Of a DNA stretch of 64,000 nt, positions 42,853-53,398 are shown one piece after another (within the stretch, counting starts at the first letter, position 1; the number at the start of each line of letters is the position of its first letter). Position numbers and translations under genes: made by a program. This stretch comes from Selaginella moellendorffii (Eukaryota; Streptophyta; Lycopodiopsida; Selaginellales; Selaginellaceae). The DNA is taken from assembly GCF_000143415.4 (NCBI RefSeq), contig NW_003314356.1, positions 632,815-696,814 of the forward strand. Direction: 5' to 3'. The notes under the pieces were generated by a model. The model was not told the origin of the DNA. It searched no databases and saw only the letters and a program-made list of their open reading frames with translations.

Positions 42853-45722
42853 GCTTGATACGAGCAAACCTTTATCATCTTTTGCAAAACTGCCTCTGTT
42901 TGTATCCTCTTGCATTCCTCCAATACCCGAGCTTGCTCCTCCCACATTCCTAAGCTCGCAAAGAGATTTCCCATCAGCGTATAAGCGGAGTAAGTTCTCT
43001 CGTCCAGCCCCACAATCGTTTCAAAAGCCAGCCTTCCCAGCTCTAGATTCCCCCACTTTCCACACGCGCCCAGGAACGCTGTCCATGCTACTACGTTCGA
43101 TGGTATATTGCTCTTCAGCACCACAATGGCCTCATCCAGATAATTGGCACGTCCCAGAAGATCCACCATGCAGGCGTAATGCACGGCATCCACAGTAATG
43201 TCCCGGTCTGCTCGCATTGCCTCGAAGTACGTCTTTCCCTTCTCGACAAGCCCAGCATGACTGCAAGCTGCTAGAACTGAGAGATACGTGATTCTGTCTC
43301 CTTTCATCCCTTGTCTCTGCATTTCTTCAAACAGTTCAATCGTCTTCTGTGCGTCTCCTTGACGACTGTATCCCGCTATCAGAGAAGTCCATGCCGAAAC
43401 ACTTCTCGGGTCTGTGACTGCTTCAAACAGCTGTTGAGAGACTGAGATCCTGCCGCACCTGCCATAGAAATCGACCAGCGAGTTGGCCACCAAAACGTTG
43501 TTCTCTAGTCCGCACCTACAGATGTCAGCTTGAATCTGCTTTCCAGTTTGCAGTGCCACCACACAACCACAGGCCGAAAGAGCCGCAACTACCGTCCGAG
43601 AATCCGGAAGAAAACCACTTTGCTGTTGCATGCTGGTGAAGAGATCTAGAGCCAGCTGTCCCTCGCTGTTTTCAACGAGTGCTGACATGAGAGCGTTCCA
43701 GGACACCACGTCGTGATGAAGCATCCGGTCAAATGCGGCTCGGCAATCCAGCAAGCTTCCGCATTTTGCGTACACGTCCACCAACGTGTTGGCCACGAAC
43801 ATATCGCCCAGTTTTCCTGTTTTACCAGCTTCGGAGTGCAAGGCCATAACCTTTTCCAAGCACTCCACCTTCACCACTTTGCCACTGACGTGCTTGCCTT
43901 CGTCTCGTTCAGCTAGATTACCGCATGCCGTCAGAGCAGCAACAAAGCTCTGCGAGTCTGGCGGACATCCCTGGCTTCTCATCTTGGTAAACAGCTCGAA
44001 AACTAGCTCCGCTTCACCATTACGAACGTATCCCAGCATGAGCGAGTTCCACAAAACCACATCCCGATGAAGCACTTTTTCAAACACTGTCCGGGCATTG
44101 TCCATGCTCCCGGAGTTCGCGTACATGTCCACCAGCGCCGTAGCCACAAAAATGTCTGCGTCCCACCTGTTCCTTGCGGCTAGCGAGTGAATGTCCATGC
44201 CTCTTTTCAAAGCTCCGCTCTTGACTTTGGCAAGCTTGTCACCTTCTTCTTGCTCAGCCAAGCTTGTACAGGCCATCAACGCTGCAACGAAACTTCTGCC
44301 ATCGGGGACGCAACCTCCAGAGACCATGCTCTCAAACAAGGAAAACGCCACCTCGGCCTCGCCACATTCCACATAGCCCAGCATGAGAGCAGTCCAAGAG
44401 ACCACGTCCCGCTCAGGCATCCTGTCAAAAACCTTGTGAGCATCAGCCAGGCTTCCACATTTTGCATACATACCAATTAAGCTGTTGCCGACGAAAGTAT
44501 CACTTTGAAAACCGCCCTTGGTAGCGTCCAGATGGATCTTCTTCCCAACTTCTAGAGTCACCTCTTTCAAATACTGTCCGGCAACGAGCTTCGCCTCTTC
44601 TTTCTGTGCTACCCCAGCACAGGCTGCGAGGACTGCAACGTAAGTGCGTGAATTCGGTGAACAGCCCTCTGACTGCATGGAGTAAAACATCTCTAGAGCC
44701 AGCTCCTCCTCCCCGTTTTCAGCACAGCCGAGTATGAGAGAGGTCCAGCATACGACGTCGCGGCGAGCCATTCCCCTGAAAACCGACGTAGCATCGGCCA
44801 AGCTGCCGCACTTGCAGTACATATCGACGAGAGTGCTTGCCACAAAGATATCCTTGTCAAATCCACGTTTTGCAGCTTGAGAGTGAATAGCTGAGCCCTT
44901 CCTCAAGCTTCCGAGCTTGAGAACTCTGCCGTCAACCAGCTCGCCCGGCTCCAAAGACGCTAAAGTAGCACAAGCCTTGAGCGCAGCGACGAAAGTCCGA
45001 GAGTTTGGTTCGCATCCCCGAGAAACCATTTGTGAGAACATCTCCAAAGCCAGGTTCCCGTCACCAGTCTCCGCGTATCCCATGATCAAAGTTGTCCACG
45101 ACACGACGTTGGGACTTCGAATCTTCTCAAACACCGCTCGAGCATCCACCAGGCTCCCACACTTGGCGTAGAGACTGATCAGGATGTTCTCCACGAACTC
45201 GTCGGACTCGTAGCCATACTTGGCAACCCGGCGATGGAGCTCCGTCCCTTTCCCCAAGCATCCGAGCTTGACGACCTTGCGGCAAACTTCCTGTCCCACT
45301 TCCTTCTCGGCCAAGTTGACACAGGCCATCAGTCCAGCCACGAAACTCCGGTCGTTTGGACAGCAGCCACTTCTTTCCATTCCCCTGAGCAGCTCCAAAG
45401 CCAAATCCTCCTGGCCATTCACTGCGTAACCGAGCAGTAGCGCGTTCCAGGACACCACGTCTCGAGCCGGCATCTCATCGAACACCTTGCGAGCGTCGGC
45501 CATTTTCCCACACTTAGCATACATGTCCACCACCGCGGTCGCGACGAAAGCATCTGCAAAGATCCCCGTGCTCTCACGGGCGTCAGTATGGATTCTCTGG
45601 CCTGCTTCCAAGTACCTCAAGCTCCCGCACGCCTTGAGAGCCGCAAGAACGCCGCTCGACAGCCATGCCTCCAATTTGGAAATCTTCTCTATGGCTGCCG
45701 CTCGCTGCTCCACGAACTGCAT
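42849..45722 (-). CDS. PLS-class PPR protein, 957 aa
   Basis: Intronless, with start at the ATG at 45722; upstream the frame opens only at a TTG. It is the largest PPR gene here, with about 20 or more repeats in blocks of about 105-115 aa such as AVVDMYAKCGKMADA, ARDVVSWNALLLGYAVNG and TLVDMYCKCGSLADA. Between blocks come lineage-style insertions (CRKVVKLGCLGKGTELH, DGRVLKLGSLRKGSAIHS, SGKVVKVECLEKVMALHS). The end has a short E-type segment (SAYTLMGNLFASLGMWEEQ) and no DYW deaminase, so any editing role would need a partner. No strong transit peptide is obvious. It is divergent from the 14-3-3 gene, and its stop overlaps the next PPR gene's start. Confidence 0.9.
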   Translation of the reverse strand: MQFVEQRAAAIEKISKLEAWLSSGVLAALKACGSLRYLEAGQRIHTDARESTGIFADAFVATAVVDMYAKCGKMADARKVFDEMPARDVVSWNALLLGYAVNGQEDLALELLRGMERSGCCPNDRSFVAGLMACVNLAEKEVGQEVCRKVVKLGCLGKGTELHRRVAKYGYESDEFVENILISLYAKCGSLVDARAVFEKIRSPNVVSWTTLIMGYAETGDGNLALEMFSQMVSRGCEPNSRTFVAALKACATLASLEPGELVDGRVLKLGSLRKGSAIHSQAAKRGFDKDIFVASTLVDMYCKCGSLADATSVFRGMARRDVVCWTSLILGCAENGEEELALEMFYSMQSEGCSPNSRTYVAVLAACAGVAQKEEAKLVAGQYLKEVTLEVGKKIHLDATKGGFQSDTFVGNSLIGMYAKCGSLADAHKVFDRMPERDVVSWTALMLGYVECGEAEVAFSLFESMVSGGCVPDGRSFVAALMACTSLAEQEEGDKLAKVKSGALKRGMDIHSLAARNRWDADIFVATALVDMYANSGSMDNARTVFEKVLHRDVVLWNSLMLGYVRNGEAELVFELFTKMRSQGCPPDSQSFVAALTACGNLAERDEGKHVSGKVVKVECLEKVMALHSEAGKTGKLGDMFVANTLVDVYAKCGSLLDCRAAFDRMLHHDVVSWNALMSALVENSEGQLALDLFTSMQQQSGFLPDSRTVVAALSACGCVVALQTGKQIQADICRCGLENNVLVANSLVDFYGRCGRISVSQQLFEAVTDPRSVSAWTSLIAGYSRQGDAQKTIELFEEMQRQGMKGDRITYLSVLAACSHAGLVEKGKTYFEAMRADRDITVDAVHYACMVDLLGRANYLDEAIVVLKSNIPSNVVAWTAFLGACGKWGNLELGRLAFETIVGLDERTYSAYTLMGNLFASLGMWEEQARVLEECKRIQTEAVLQKMIKVCSYQA

Positions 45723-46265
45723 CAAAGATTCAAGATCGATCAATGCTGCTGGATCGCACGAAGAAATGCCTCACATTCTTGAGCGGCGATCGAGTCCGAT
45801 CGCAGAGCCGCATCATAATCCATTGCCAGCGAGACGAAATACTCGCTCAAAGCTCTCGACAAGGAGTCGCTGGATCAATGCCGGTGACACGATGAAACCT
45901 AATCACATTTTAGAGCTCCAATTGCAGCAACCTGATCGTCCATCGCCTGATCGTGATCGTATCGCGAGCCTAGAACCCTAGAAGCTCTGCTAGAGCCCTA
46001 AATATTCGTACGAGAGGTCCGTACTAAAAGAGAATCTAAGTGTGCCGGAGAATCGAACCGCCGGCCTCTAGCTCCACGAGAAAAGCTCTCTTTTGCGCTC
46101 TCCCAAACCCTAGGAGGAGCGCGCACGGCGAGGAACAGGTGAGTGCTCGTGGATTGGATCTATCCTCTCGGCGCTGAAATTTCTTGTGACCGCTTGCCGG
46201 CGCGCTTGAAATCTCTCCCAAATCCCTCGAGATCCTCTCTCACTCCCGCCCTGTCCAATCCAGGA
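45723..46265. promoter_or_regulatory. Bidirectional promoter region, PPR and 14-3-3
   Basis: This 540-bp gap separates the divergent starts of the 957-aa PPR gene (-) and the 14-3-3 gene (+). It contains AACCCTA-type elements (AGAACCCTAG at about 45970 and CAAACCCTAGG at about 46103), which are telo-box-like and frequent near growth and translation genes. No TATA box is obvious. A hairpin at about 46040-46065 is discussed among the rejected items. Confidence 0.45.
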
Positions 46266-47344
<1,079 letters not shown>

Positions 47345-47502
47345 TAGCTGTTAGACACCTCTCTCTTTCCTGCCTTGGTACTGTTGATTTTTTTTGGTTC
47401 CTGAATACATTATTTGGCTTGCACTAACTCCATCTCTATGTTGCTTGTCTAGAACTTGTGGTTGATTGAGCCCTGGATCTCCACTACCTCTTTTTTGATT
47501 CT

Positions 47503-48080
47503 CTATGGACATTTCAAGCCTCCCCTGTGGTTGGTCATGGTTGCATAGCAGGGGCATGTCTCTCTGTTGCCATAGGTTCCAGGAGGAACACAATGGCACT
47601 TTGCACAGCAGATGTTACAGCACTTGAGGCATCTCTTTGGTCTGCCTGCTTTGGAGCACCTCCTGTTGCATTCTTTGGTACAGTCTGTTTTGTTTTGTTG
47701 TGGATCACAGGACAGGGAAATTGAGACATCTCATCAGCACAGCCAAGTGGATGAAGGAAGCTTTATAAACACTTTACCAATTGGGGCTGGTGAGGAGGGT
47801 CCTGGAGCAGGGGTAGAGTTGGATGAAGTCACTTCCACCTGGTAAACAAAACAGGTTTATTGTGTTTTTTTTTTTTTTTTTGCATTATTTTTGCATTATT
47901 TTGGTACTCACTGGTGGTATGTAGATAGCTGGTAGGAGCTCATCCACATCATGTTGTGACTCCAAACTGCTGTCTACCTGGAACCAAAATGGTGTTGCTA
48001 GTAGAGTAAGATGAAATCACCTCATCAGAGATCCATAACAGGAATGCCAGAAAGATCAGTGAAGAAATCCTCATGTCCAT
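47503..48080 (-). CDS. GASA/snakin cysteine-rich secreted peptide
   Basis: Four short minus-strand exons (48021-48080, 47912-47977, 47778-47838, 47503-47684) close in frame to 122 aa. Exon 1 is a signal peptide ([18 protein letters not shown]). A variable Ser/Pro region follows. The last exon holds the GASA domain: [38 protein letters not shown] and [24 protein letters not shown] peptides act in gibberellin-linked growth and redox or antimicrobial defence in the apoplast. There are 13 cysteines in the domain; the extra one (KCC) adds to the canonical 12. The gene lies convergent to the 14-3-3 gene, 200 bp past its stop. Confidence 0.93.
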
Positions 48081-48400
48081 GCTTCTTTGATCATGGAGGG
48101 GAGAGTGTGTTTTTTATTCCCAGCACAAAACTACAAACTATGTTGGTAAGTCCACCATGATAACGAGATTTACAATTCTGAGCCGGCCGACAAAAGATCA
48201 CTTTTATCTTGACTACTCTTGACTGTGGAATGACTGTGAAATGAGTTGACCAAGTTGACCAACAATCGAACAAGTAGGGTTTTAGCGTTCTGTTCTAGGA
48301 GGAATGGTACAGTGCGCTTTTGTGTCCGGCATTTTTTTCTCCTTTTCTTCTTTTTGTGTAGGCCCTTGTGCTGTATGATCGCGAGGAGGCGGAGCAAGAA

Positions 48401-49416
48401 ATGGAGGGGGGCGATGGAAAAATGGAGGCCGAACTTTGCATCAGTCTGAGCACCAGCTGCTCGTCCGAAGCTCCTTCTTCGCCCAGTTCCTCCTCGACTT
48501 GCAGCGTCGATCGAGTCGCCGTCCGCAGAGCTCTCCAACATTTTGAGATGCTGCGCTCCGCGGACAAGGCAGGCCGTGCCGACCTCAACGCCGGCAAAGC
48601 CATGCGTCAACAGGCAAGCATCTCTCCACTTTCTTTCCTTCTCTCACTGGGTTCGCTTCTGGGACTTTTCGTTTCTTGGTTCGATGGTTTTGTTCCTTTT
48701 GCTTCTGTGCTCCAGACTCTGTCTCTTTGTTTCAACCTATGTGTTCTTGGACTTCTCAAAGATCGGATCTTGGGTCTTCCTTTAGAAACTCTCTATAAGT
48801 GCTCGTGTCTGATCTATTTTGCAGGGTATGTGGCTAAACCGTGTAAAATACTTTGGCCACGTCCCGGGTGTGGAAGTTGGCGACGTCTTCCACTTCCGCG
48901 TCGAGCTTTGCATCGTGGGGCTCCACGGCCACATCCAAGGCGGCATCTCGTGGATTGGTGGCGACGACAACAAGTGGGGCGAGCCAGTCGCAAACAGCAT
49001 CGTTCTCTCTGGTGGCTACGAAGACGACGACTCGGGCGAGCGCTTTGTCTACCACGGTGCTGGGGGCAATCACCAAAACACCGCCCGGCCCGGGTGTTAT
49101 GCCCAGGACCAGAGCCTGGATCGGGGAAATCTTGCTCTCGCCAACGCTTTTCTGTTCCAGGTTCCAATCCGGGTGATTCGGGGAATCGAGTCTGGGCTCA
49201 AGAAGAAGAGCTATCGCTACGATGGTCTGTTTAGAGTGACTCGCTACTGGGACGAGGTTGATGGGGATGGATGGACGGTTTACAAGTTCCTGGTGGAGCG
49301 GAAGGGGATGAGTTTCGACAAGAACGAAGTGGCGAAGTAAGTTGGTTTTGTTTTGGTGTTCCTTGCTTGATCTTTTCATGCCTTTCAGGAATCTGAGGAA
49401 GTACCGCACTAGCTAG
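48401..49416 (+). CDS. Stand-alone SRA (YDG) domain protein
   Basis: Three exons (48401-48613, 48825-49336, 49389-49416) encode 250 aa. The first intron uses a GC donor (caacag/gcaag). The SRA domain spans about residues 90-240: VPGVEVGDVFHFRVELCIVG, HGHIQGGISWIGG, NSIVLSGGYEDDD, DRGNLALANAF, PIRVIRGIES and YDGLFRVTRYW. In UHRF/VIM and SUVH proteins, SRA domains flip and hold methylated cytosine in DNA. Here there is no SET, RING or PHD domain beside it, and the protein ends seven residues after the domain. The N-terminus (about 75 aa) is Ser-rich. A DNA-methylation reader role is inferred from the domain only. An upstream non-coding exon is possible, since an acceptor-like TTTTTGTGTAG precedes the ATG. 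Confidence 0.9.
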
Positions 49417-49835
49417 GAAATTGAACAAAGACCCGTCCCGGAAGTATCTCAAAGTTTTGCTCTTTGTAAATATAAGTGATCACGATTTCGCAAAAGCACA
49501 TTGTGTAAGTTTTGCGCTTCGCAGCATCCACTCCAACAGCAGCATTGCTGTGAAGCTTGCAATCTCCAAGAAAAGCTCTCCAAGCAACCAATGATCTCAC
49601 AAAAAACTTTTAACTTGCCAAACATGTCCATGAGTTGAGTTTCATGCTCCACAAATGCCCAAAGCTAGAGCCGACCTCCAGCTTAATGGACAATTACCTG
49701 CAGAAACAAAGGACACCTCTGCAAACAGCTAACCTGAGAAATAGTTCCAGATCCTCATTTGTTCTGGACGTGGCGATCTATGAAAACACTAGATAGATCG
49801 AACCTTTCTGAAGTTAGTCATTCTTTCGATTTGAT
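49417..49835. other. Intergenic, convergent gene ends
   Basis: About 420 bp between the SRA gene (+) and PIG-F (-) stop codons. No gene or motif is visible; it should hold both 3' UTRs and poly(A) sites. Short ORFs here have no recognisable sequence. Confidence 0.6.
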
Positions 49836-50835
49836 TTACTTTTGTTTCCCGCTCTTGTGCACGAACAGGATGAATGTCACAAGCGACCCCAGCAAGTAGC
49901 CACCGGTTGCTCCATAAGTGCATGAGATCGGCCATTGCTGAAAAAGAGCGAGTAGAAAACTACAATGGAAAAAAGACTGGGATGTATTGGACCTGCCATT
50001 CGCGTTCCCAGTCCAGGGGCATTGGCCAGGCACCAATCCAGGCTCCCACAGCAGCACCATGAGCGGGCACGCAAACTAGCAGCTCCAGAGAACCGCTTGG
50101 CCTGTAAAGTCGAGAGCAAACTTTACTTGAGAAGCTGACAAGAGAGAAGTATTCGACGAAGCTTGAACCTCGTGAACGCGAAAACTTGTTGCCAGCGTCG
50201 CCATGAAGGGCCTAGAACCATGCCAGCGGGCGCGATCTGCGTTGCAAAGGCGGCATAAGAAACTAGAGGAATCAAACAAAAAAACACGAGAGACCATCAA
50301 AGTTGACATGAAAAAGCTCCAATAGAAGGTCGGCCAGAAAAACCTGCAGGACACCAGCAAATACAAACTGCTGTTTTTTATTCTTTTTTCTTCACTGACT
50401 CGTTTCCAAACGGTGCACCCAGTGTTATGGCGAAGAATGCAATGGCAGAAGCTCCTGGCATGGAAGATCCATTCTGTCTTAGAACAAAACCAGCAAAAGA
50501 ATTCACAAAACTCACCTAAAGGAATGCAGAGAAGGCCTCGCATGAGCGCCTGCCAAGCCTGAGACGAGAAGAGCAAGTGAAAGAAAATCCAAGACGTCAA
50601 AAAGAGAGGAAAAAAAAAACTCTTACCGGACAATCGCAAACAATGGTGCTAAAGAGAAGAACTTGGAGGAGGATGAGCTGAGAGAGGAAAAAACTGTCAA
50701 TCCTCGCGCACGCTTTGATGGATCAGTCGATCTCACCGAATAGAAGCGACCTATGAACGCTGGAGAATGCAGCAATGCCACCGCCGCTCCCACAGCCAGC
50801 GCGCTAGACGCTGCCAGCACCGATCTAACCCCCAT
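49836..50835 (-). CDS. PIGF: GPI-anchor biosynthesis protein PIG-F
   Basis: Eight minus-strand exons (50737-50835, 50627-50677, 50516-50558, 50396-50454, 50295-50343, 50169-50262, 49993-50101, 49836-49937) close in frame to 201 aa. The C-terminus is diagnostic: CVPAHGAAVGAWIGAWPMPL, DWEREWQQWPISCTYGATGG and YLLGSLVTFILFVHKS. PIG-F is an ER membrane protein that stabilises the PIG-O and PIG-G ethanolamine-phosphate transferases during GPI-anchor assembly. Several hydrophobic helices are visible (LILLQVLLFSTIVCDCP, SAIAFFAITLG, FATQIAPAGMVLG). The exon at 50295-50343 fits the frame but reads unlike relatives (VFLADLLLELFHVNFD), so its borders are the least certain. Confidence 0.9.
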
Positions 50836-51059
50836 AAAAGAGTTGAACTAGGGCTTTTGACTGACTGACATCACAAACTCACTAAACCCTTAAGATGAAA
50901 AAACTATGCTAAATTTGAGTAATTTTTTTAGAAATTATATTAATAGAATAGAGTAATTTAAAGTTTAAGGATTAGGTTTCTTCGAGAGGCGTCTGAAGCA
51001 AATTTCAGCTCCTCGACTTCGTTGCAGCTGCTCAAGCTTCTCCAGTTGGAGGTTCCTGG

Positions 51060-52271
51060 ATGTCTTCGTCGTCGAAGGAACCGGAAGGAACTCCTTCCTC
51101 CTCGAGTCCTCCGGCCATGCTGAAACCGCACTTTGGCTCCGATGGACTCCCTTTCACGAACAGCAGCCAGTACAGCGAGACACAGCCAACTCCCACTGCA
51201 AGTTCTTGGTAAGTAATTTTGTAGATACTTATGATTGAATGTCTAATCAATTGTTTGTAGGGAAATCGAAACTGCTCCATTTGATCCTCATGAAGAATTC
51301 GAGAATGCTGCTTTCGAACAATCAGCGTAAGTTTTTCGTTACTATATGCCATTGTAATTTACTATTAGTTTTTACAGGGAACCGTCCAAAATTGTTCTGC
51401 CCAATAAGAAAGCAATGGATGAGGAAACTTTGTTGGTGGAAATGTACAAGAACATGAAGGAGCTGAGACAGGACGTACAAGAGCTGGTAAAGGAGATGAG
51501 ACAGGGCGTACAAGAGCTGAAAACGGGAGTACAAGAACTGAAAACGGGAGTACAAGAACTGAAAACGGGCGTACAAGATCTGAGAAATGACGTCAAGGAC
51601 ATCCTTATTAAACTATACGTCTTGCGGCTCGACGTTTCTATAGTCTGTGAGCTAGGAGCGCGAACTCTCCTCAAAGCATTTGTCGAAGACAAGTACAGTG
51701 CAGCGTTGGAAGTGCCTTTTGCAAGGAGGCTATCATATACTCCAATTCGGAAATTGGAGGAGATGGTAAGCTTGTGTTTGTATTCCGAAGAGAAAGAGGG
51801 GACTCCGCGGTATGCTGAAATCGATTGTTATGCTGGATTTAAAGTGAATGGGTAAAATATTCTGTTTAAAGTTTTAAGTTACTGACACATCTATGCAGAG
51901 GAGTGTTTGTGGCAGAGGTTACGAGATTTTCAGTATGTAGGAAAGGCTCGAAGTACGTTCATCCAACTAAGCCTACGTGGGATGAAAGCTCAAAGCTACT
52001 TTACATGGTAGTTTTAATATCATAGTTGGAAAGGAAGTGAAGCTTGGAATGTTTTTTTTTCTAGATGATACAATTGGAGAGAGCTATTCGCGCAACGGAA
52101 GAAAATGGCCACAAGGTGAAGGTAGCCGCACTCGCAGCAATCAAGTTCCGGAAGATCCAGGACGAAAAAGATGGGAGGGACTTGATGGAAGCTGTGTTGA
52201 AACATTGGAGCTTCAACTCAAGGTTGCAGCAGCTCTTGAATGACGGTGATTTGCATGTTGTAGCTTTGTGA
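51060..52271 (+). CDS. Coiled-coil protein with possible nuclease-like end
   Basis: Five exons (51060-51208, 51261-51326, 51378-51851, 51899-52007, 52065-52271) close in frame to 334 aa. The N-terminus is Ser/Pro-rich and probably disordered. Residues about 105-150 are a coiled coil built from near-perfect 7-residue units (VQELKTG), encoded by 21-bp DNA repeats. The C-terminal half is compact: ELGARTLLKAFVEDKYS, then YAEIDCYAGFKVNGGVFVAE with VTRFSVCRK. A D followed by E-V-T two strands later is reminiscent of PD-(D/E)XK nucleases that often follow coiled coils (DUF3782 style), but with Thr where Lys is expected. That is a hypothesis. No signal peptide is visible. Downstream lies pseudogene debris. 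Confidence 0.75.
51508..51591 (+). repeat. 21-bp tandem coding repeat
   Basis: Three consecutive 21-bp units (GTACAAGARCTGAAAACGGG plus one base) at 51508-51528, 51529-51549 and 51550-51570, with a fourth diverging unit after. Each codes for a heptad (V-Q-E-L-K-T-G) of the coiled coil. Near-identity at DNA level suggests recent expansion or gene conversion. Confidence 0.9.
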
Positions 52272-52680
52272 CAAGGAAAGGCTCTTAAAAGAAACTCTCG
52301 TGGAGCTTGCCCACACCTTTCTAGTAAACCAAGGAACTTTAAATGGAACGCTTGATTTTCTATTGCAATACCAAAATGGAAGCAATGGAGACCTGTTTAT
52401 AGGAGCTCGAAGCAAAAGAGAAAGGATAACATACGATTTGTATCACAGCCGACAGCTCATAGTCTCAAAGTTTGTTTTTTTTTTTTTTTCTGTTCTGTTT
52501 TTAGCAATGACAAGTATAAGAGTGCGTTGTGGTGATTCCATTCCAGTGGCAATGGGGCCAAAGTATGGCCGGAGGTTTTAGATTTTGATCCATTTGCATT
52601 GGATTGGAGACAGCATTGGGGGCCCTCTGGAAGGCGGGAGAGATTCTGTTCGGCCATTTCAAAGGAAATCCAGGGATGAT
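52272..52680 (+). other. Decayed coding-like sequence, unidentified
   Basis: Immediately after the coiled-coil gene there is protein-like sequence in the plus strand (LVELAHTFLVNQGTLNG, RSKRERITYDLYHSRQLIVS, then VWPEVLDFDPFALDWRQHWG) broken by frame changes. I do not recognise it. A poly(T) run at about 52470-52488 lies in a possible intron. It may be part of the same decayed gene as the RPAP1-like piece that follows, or 3' UTR. Confidence 0.4.
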
Positions 52681-52965
52681 TCGACGTGGAAGCCGCAGCC
52701 GCGCACAAAAAGGATGTGGCGCCCTCGCAACAGGAGATCGATGCCGAGAATCGAGCGAGAGTTTCTTCGATGAGCTCGCAAGAAATCTCTGACGCTCACA
52801 GGATAAAGCCATGCTACTCCAAAAGACGCGAAGATGCAAATTCCTGTTCGAGCGAACGAGCAAGAAAAGAGTGTCAAAGTGGTGGCCGGAGGCATGACGA
52901 GCGCATGGACCGAGAGGGTCGAAGCTATTTTGGCTTGGATGGAGACACAGACATTTCCGGTAAGT
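52680..52965 (+). pseudogene. RPAP1/MINIYO fragment
   Basis: The segment QQEIDAENRARVSSMSSQEI matches the conserved N-terminal motif of RNA polymerase II-associated protein 1 (IYO in plants: IDAENRAR..MS.EEI). After a frame change, SAWTERVEAI and then SYFGLDGD resemble the following W.ERVEAVR.LRFSLDGD block. The rest of this very large protein is absent. RPAP1 imports Pol II and primes elongation. This piece is a frameshifted fragment, not a gene. Confidence 0.7.
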
Positions 52966-53398
52966 TTCTTTTTTCCTTTTTAGTTTTCTTGGAGCTGACA
53001 ATACTGTATACAAGATATTTCTAGCGTTGCGCAGCCGAAGGAGAGCCTTCTGCACTGTGCTACACCATCTAGGAGGCCGCATTACTTTCACCAAGCATGG
53101 TAGTGTTTCTCTAAAACACAAGATAATGCGATTTTGTTTTCTAAGGATAGAGCTCTGCTGGGACCATTCTCAAATGCTGCTAGTGGCCTCCAAGACGGAA
53201 GAAATGACTTGTCTTGGTCCACAGCCGCCCTCAAAGCTTAAGTACATATGCTCTTTCGTTTGTTTCTTCTATTGACATTCCTGGCTTACTATCACTTTGG
53301 AATACACTCTTTTGGTCGCAGAGGTCATGGCATTGCAATTATATCATGGTTTAGTGTTGTTTTAGATAATTACATAGAGCTCTGGGAATAAATTTTTT
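52966..53398. other. Intergenic, nothing identified
   Basis: About 430 bp between the RPAP1-like fragment and the next PPR start. It is AT-richer than its flanks and has no recognisable gene. Upstream sequence of the PPR gene probably contains its promoter, but no TATA box is clear. Confidence 0.5.

Noticed and set aside
46040-46075. tRNA-like 3' half on the minus strand (GGTTCGATTCTCCGGC)
   Set aside because: The T-loop-like string is there, but the T stem does not pair well (GGCGG against CTCCG), and no D arm, anticodon arm or matching acceptor stem is present upstream.
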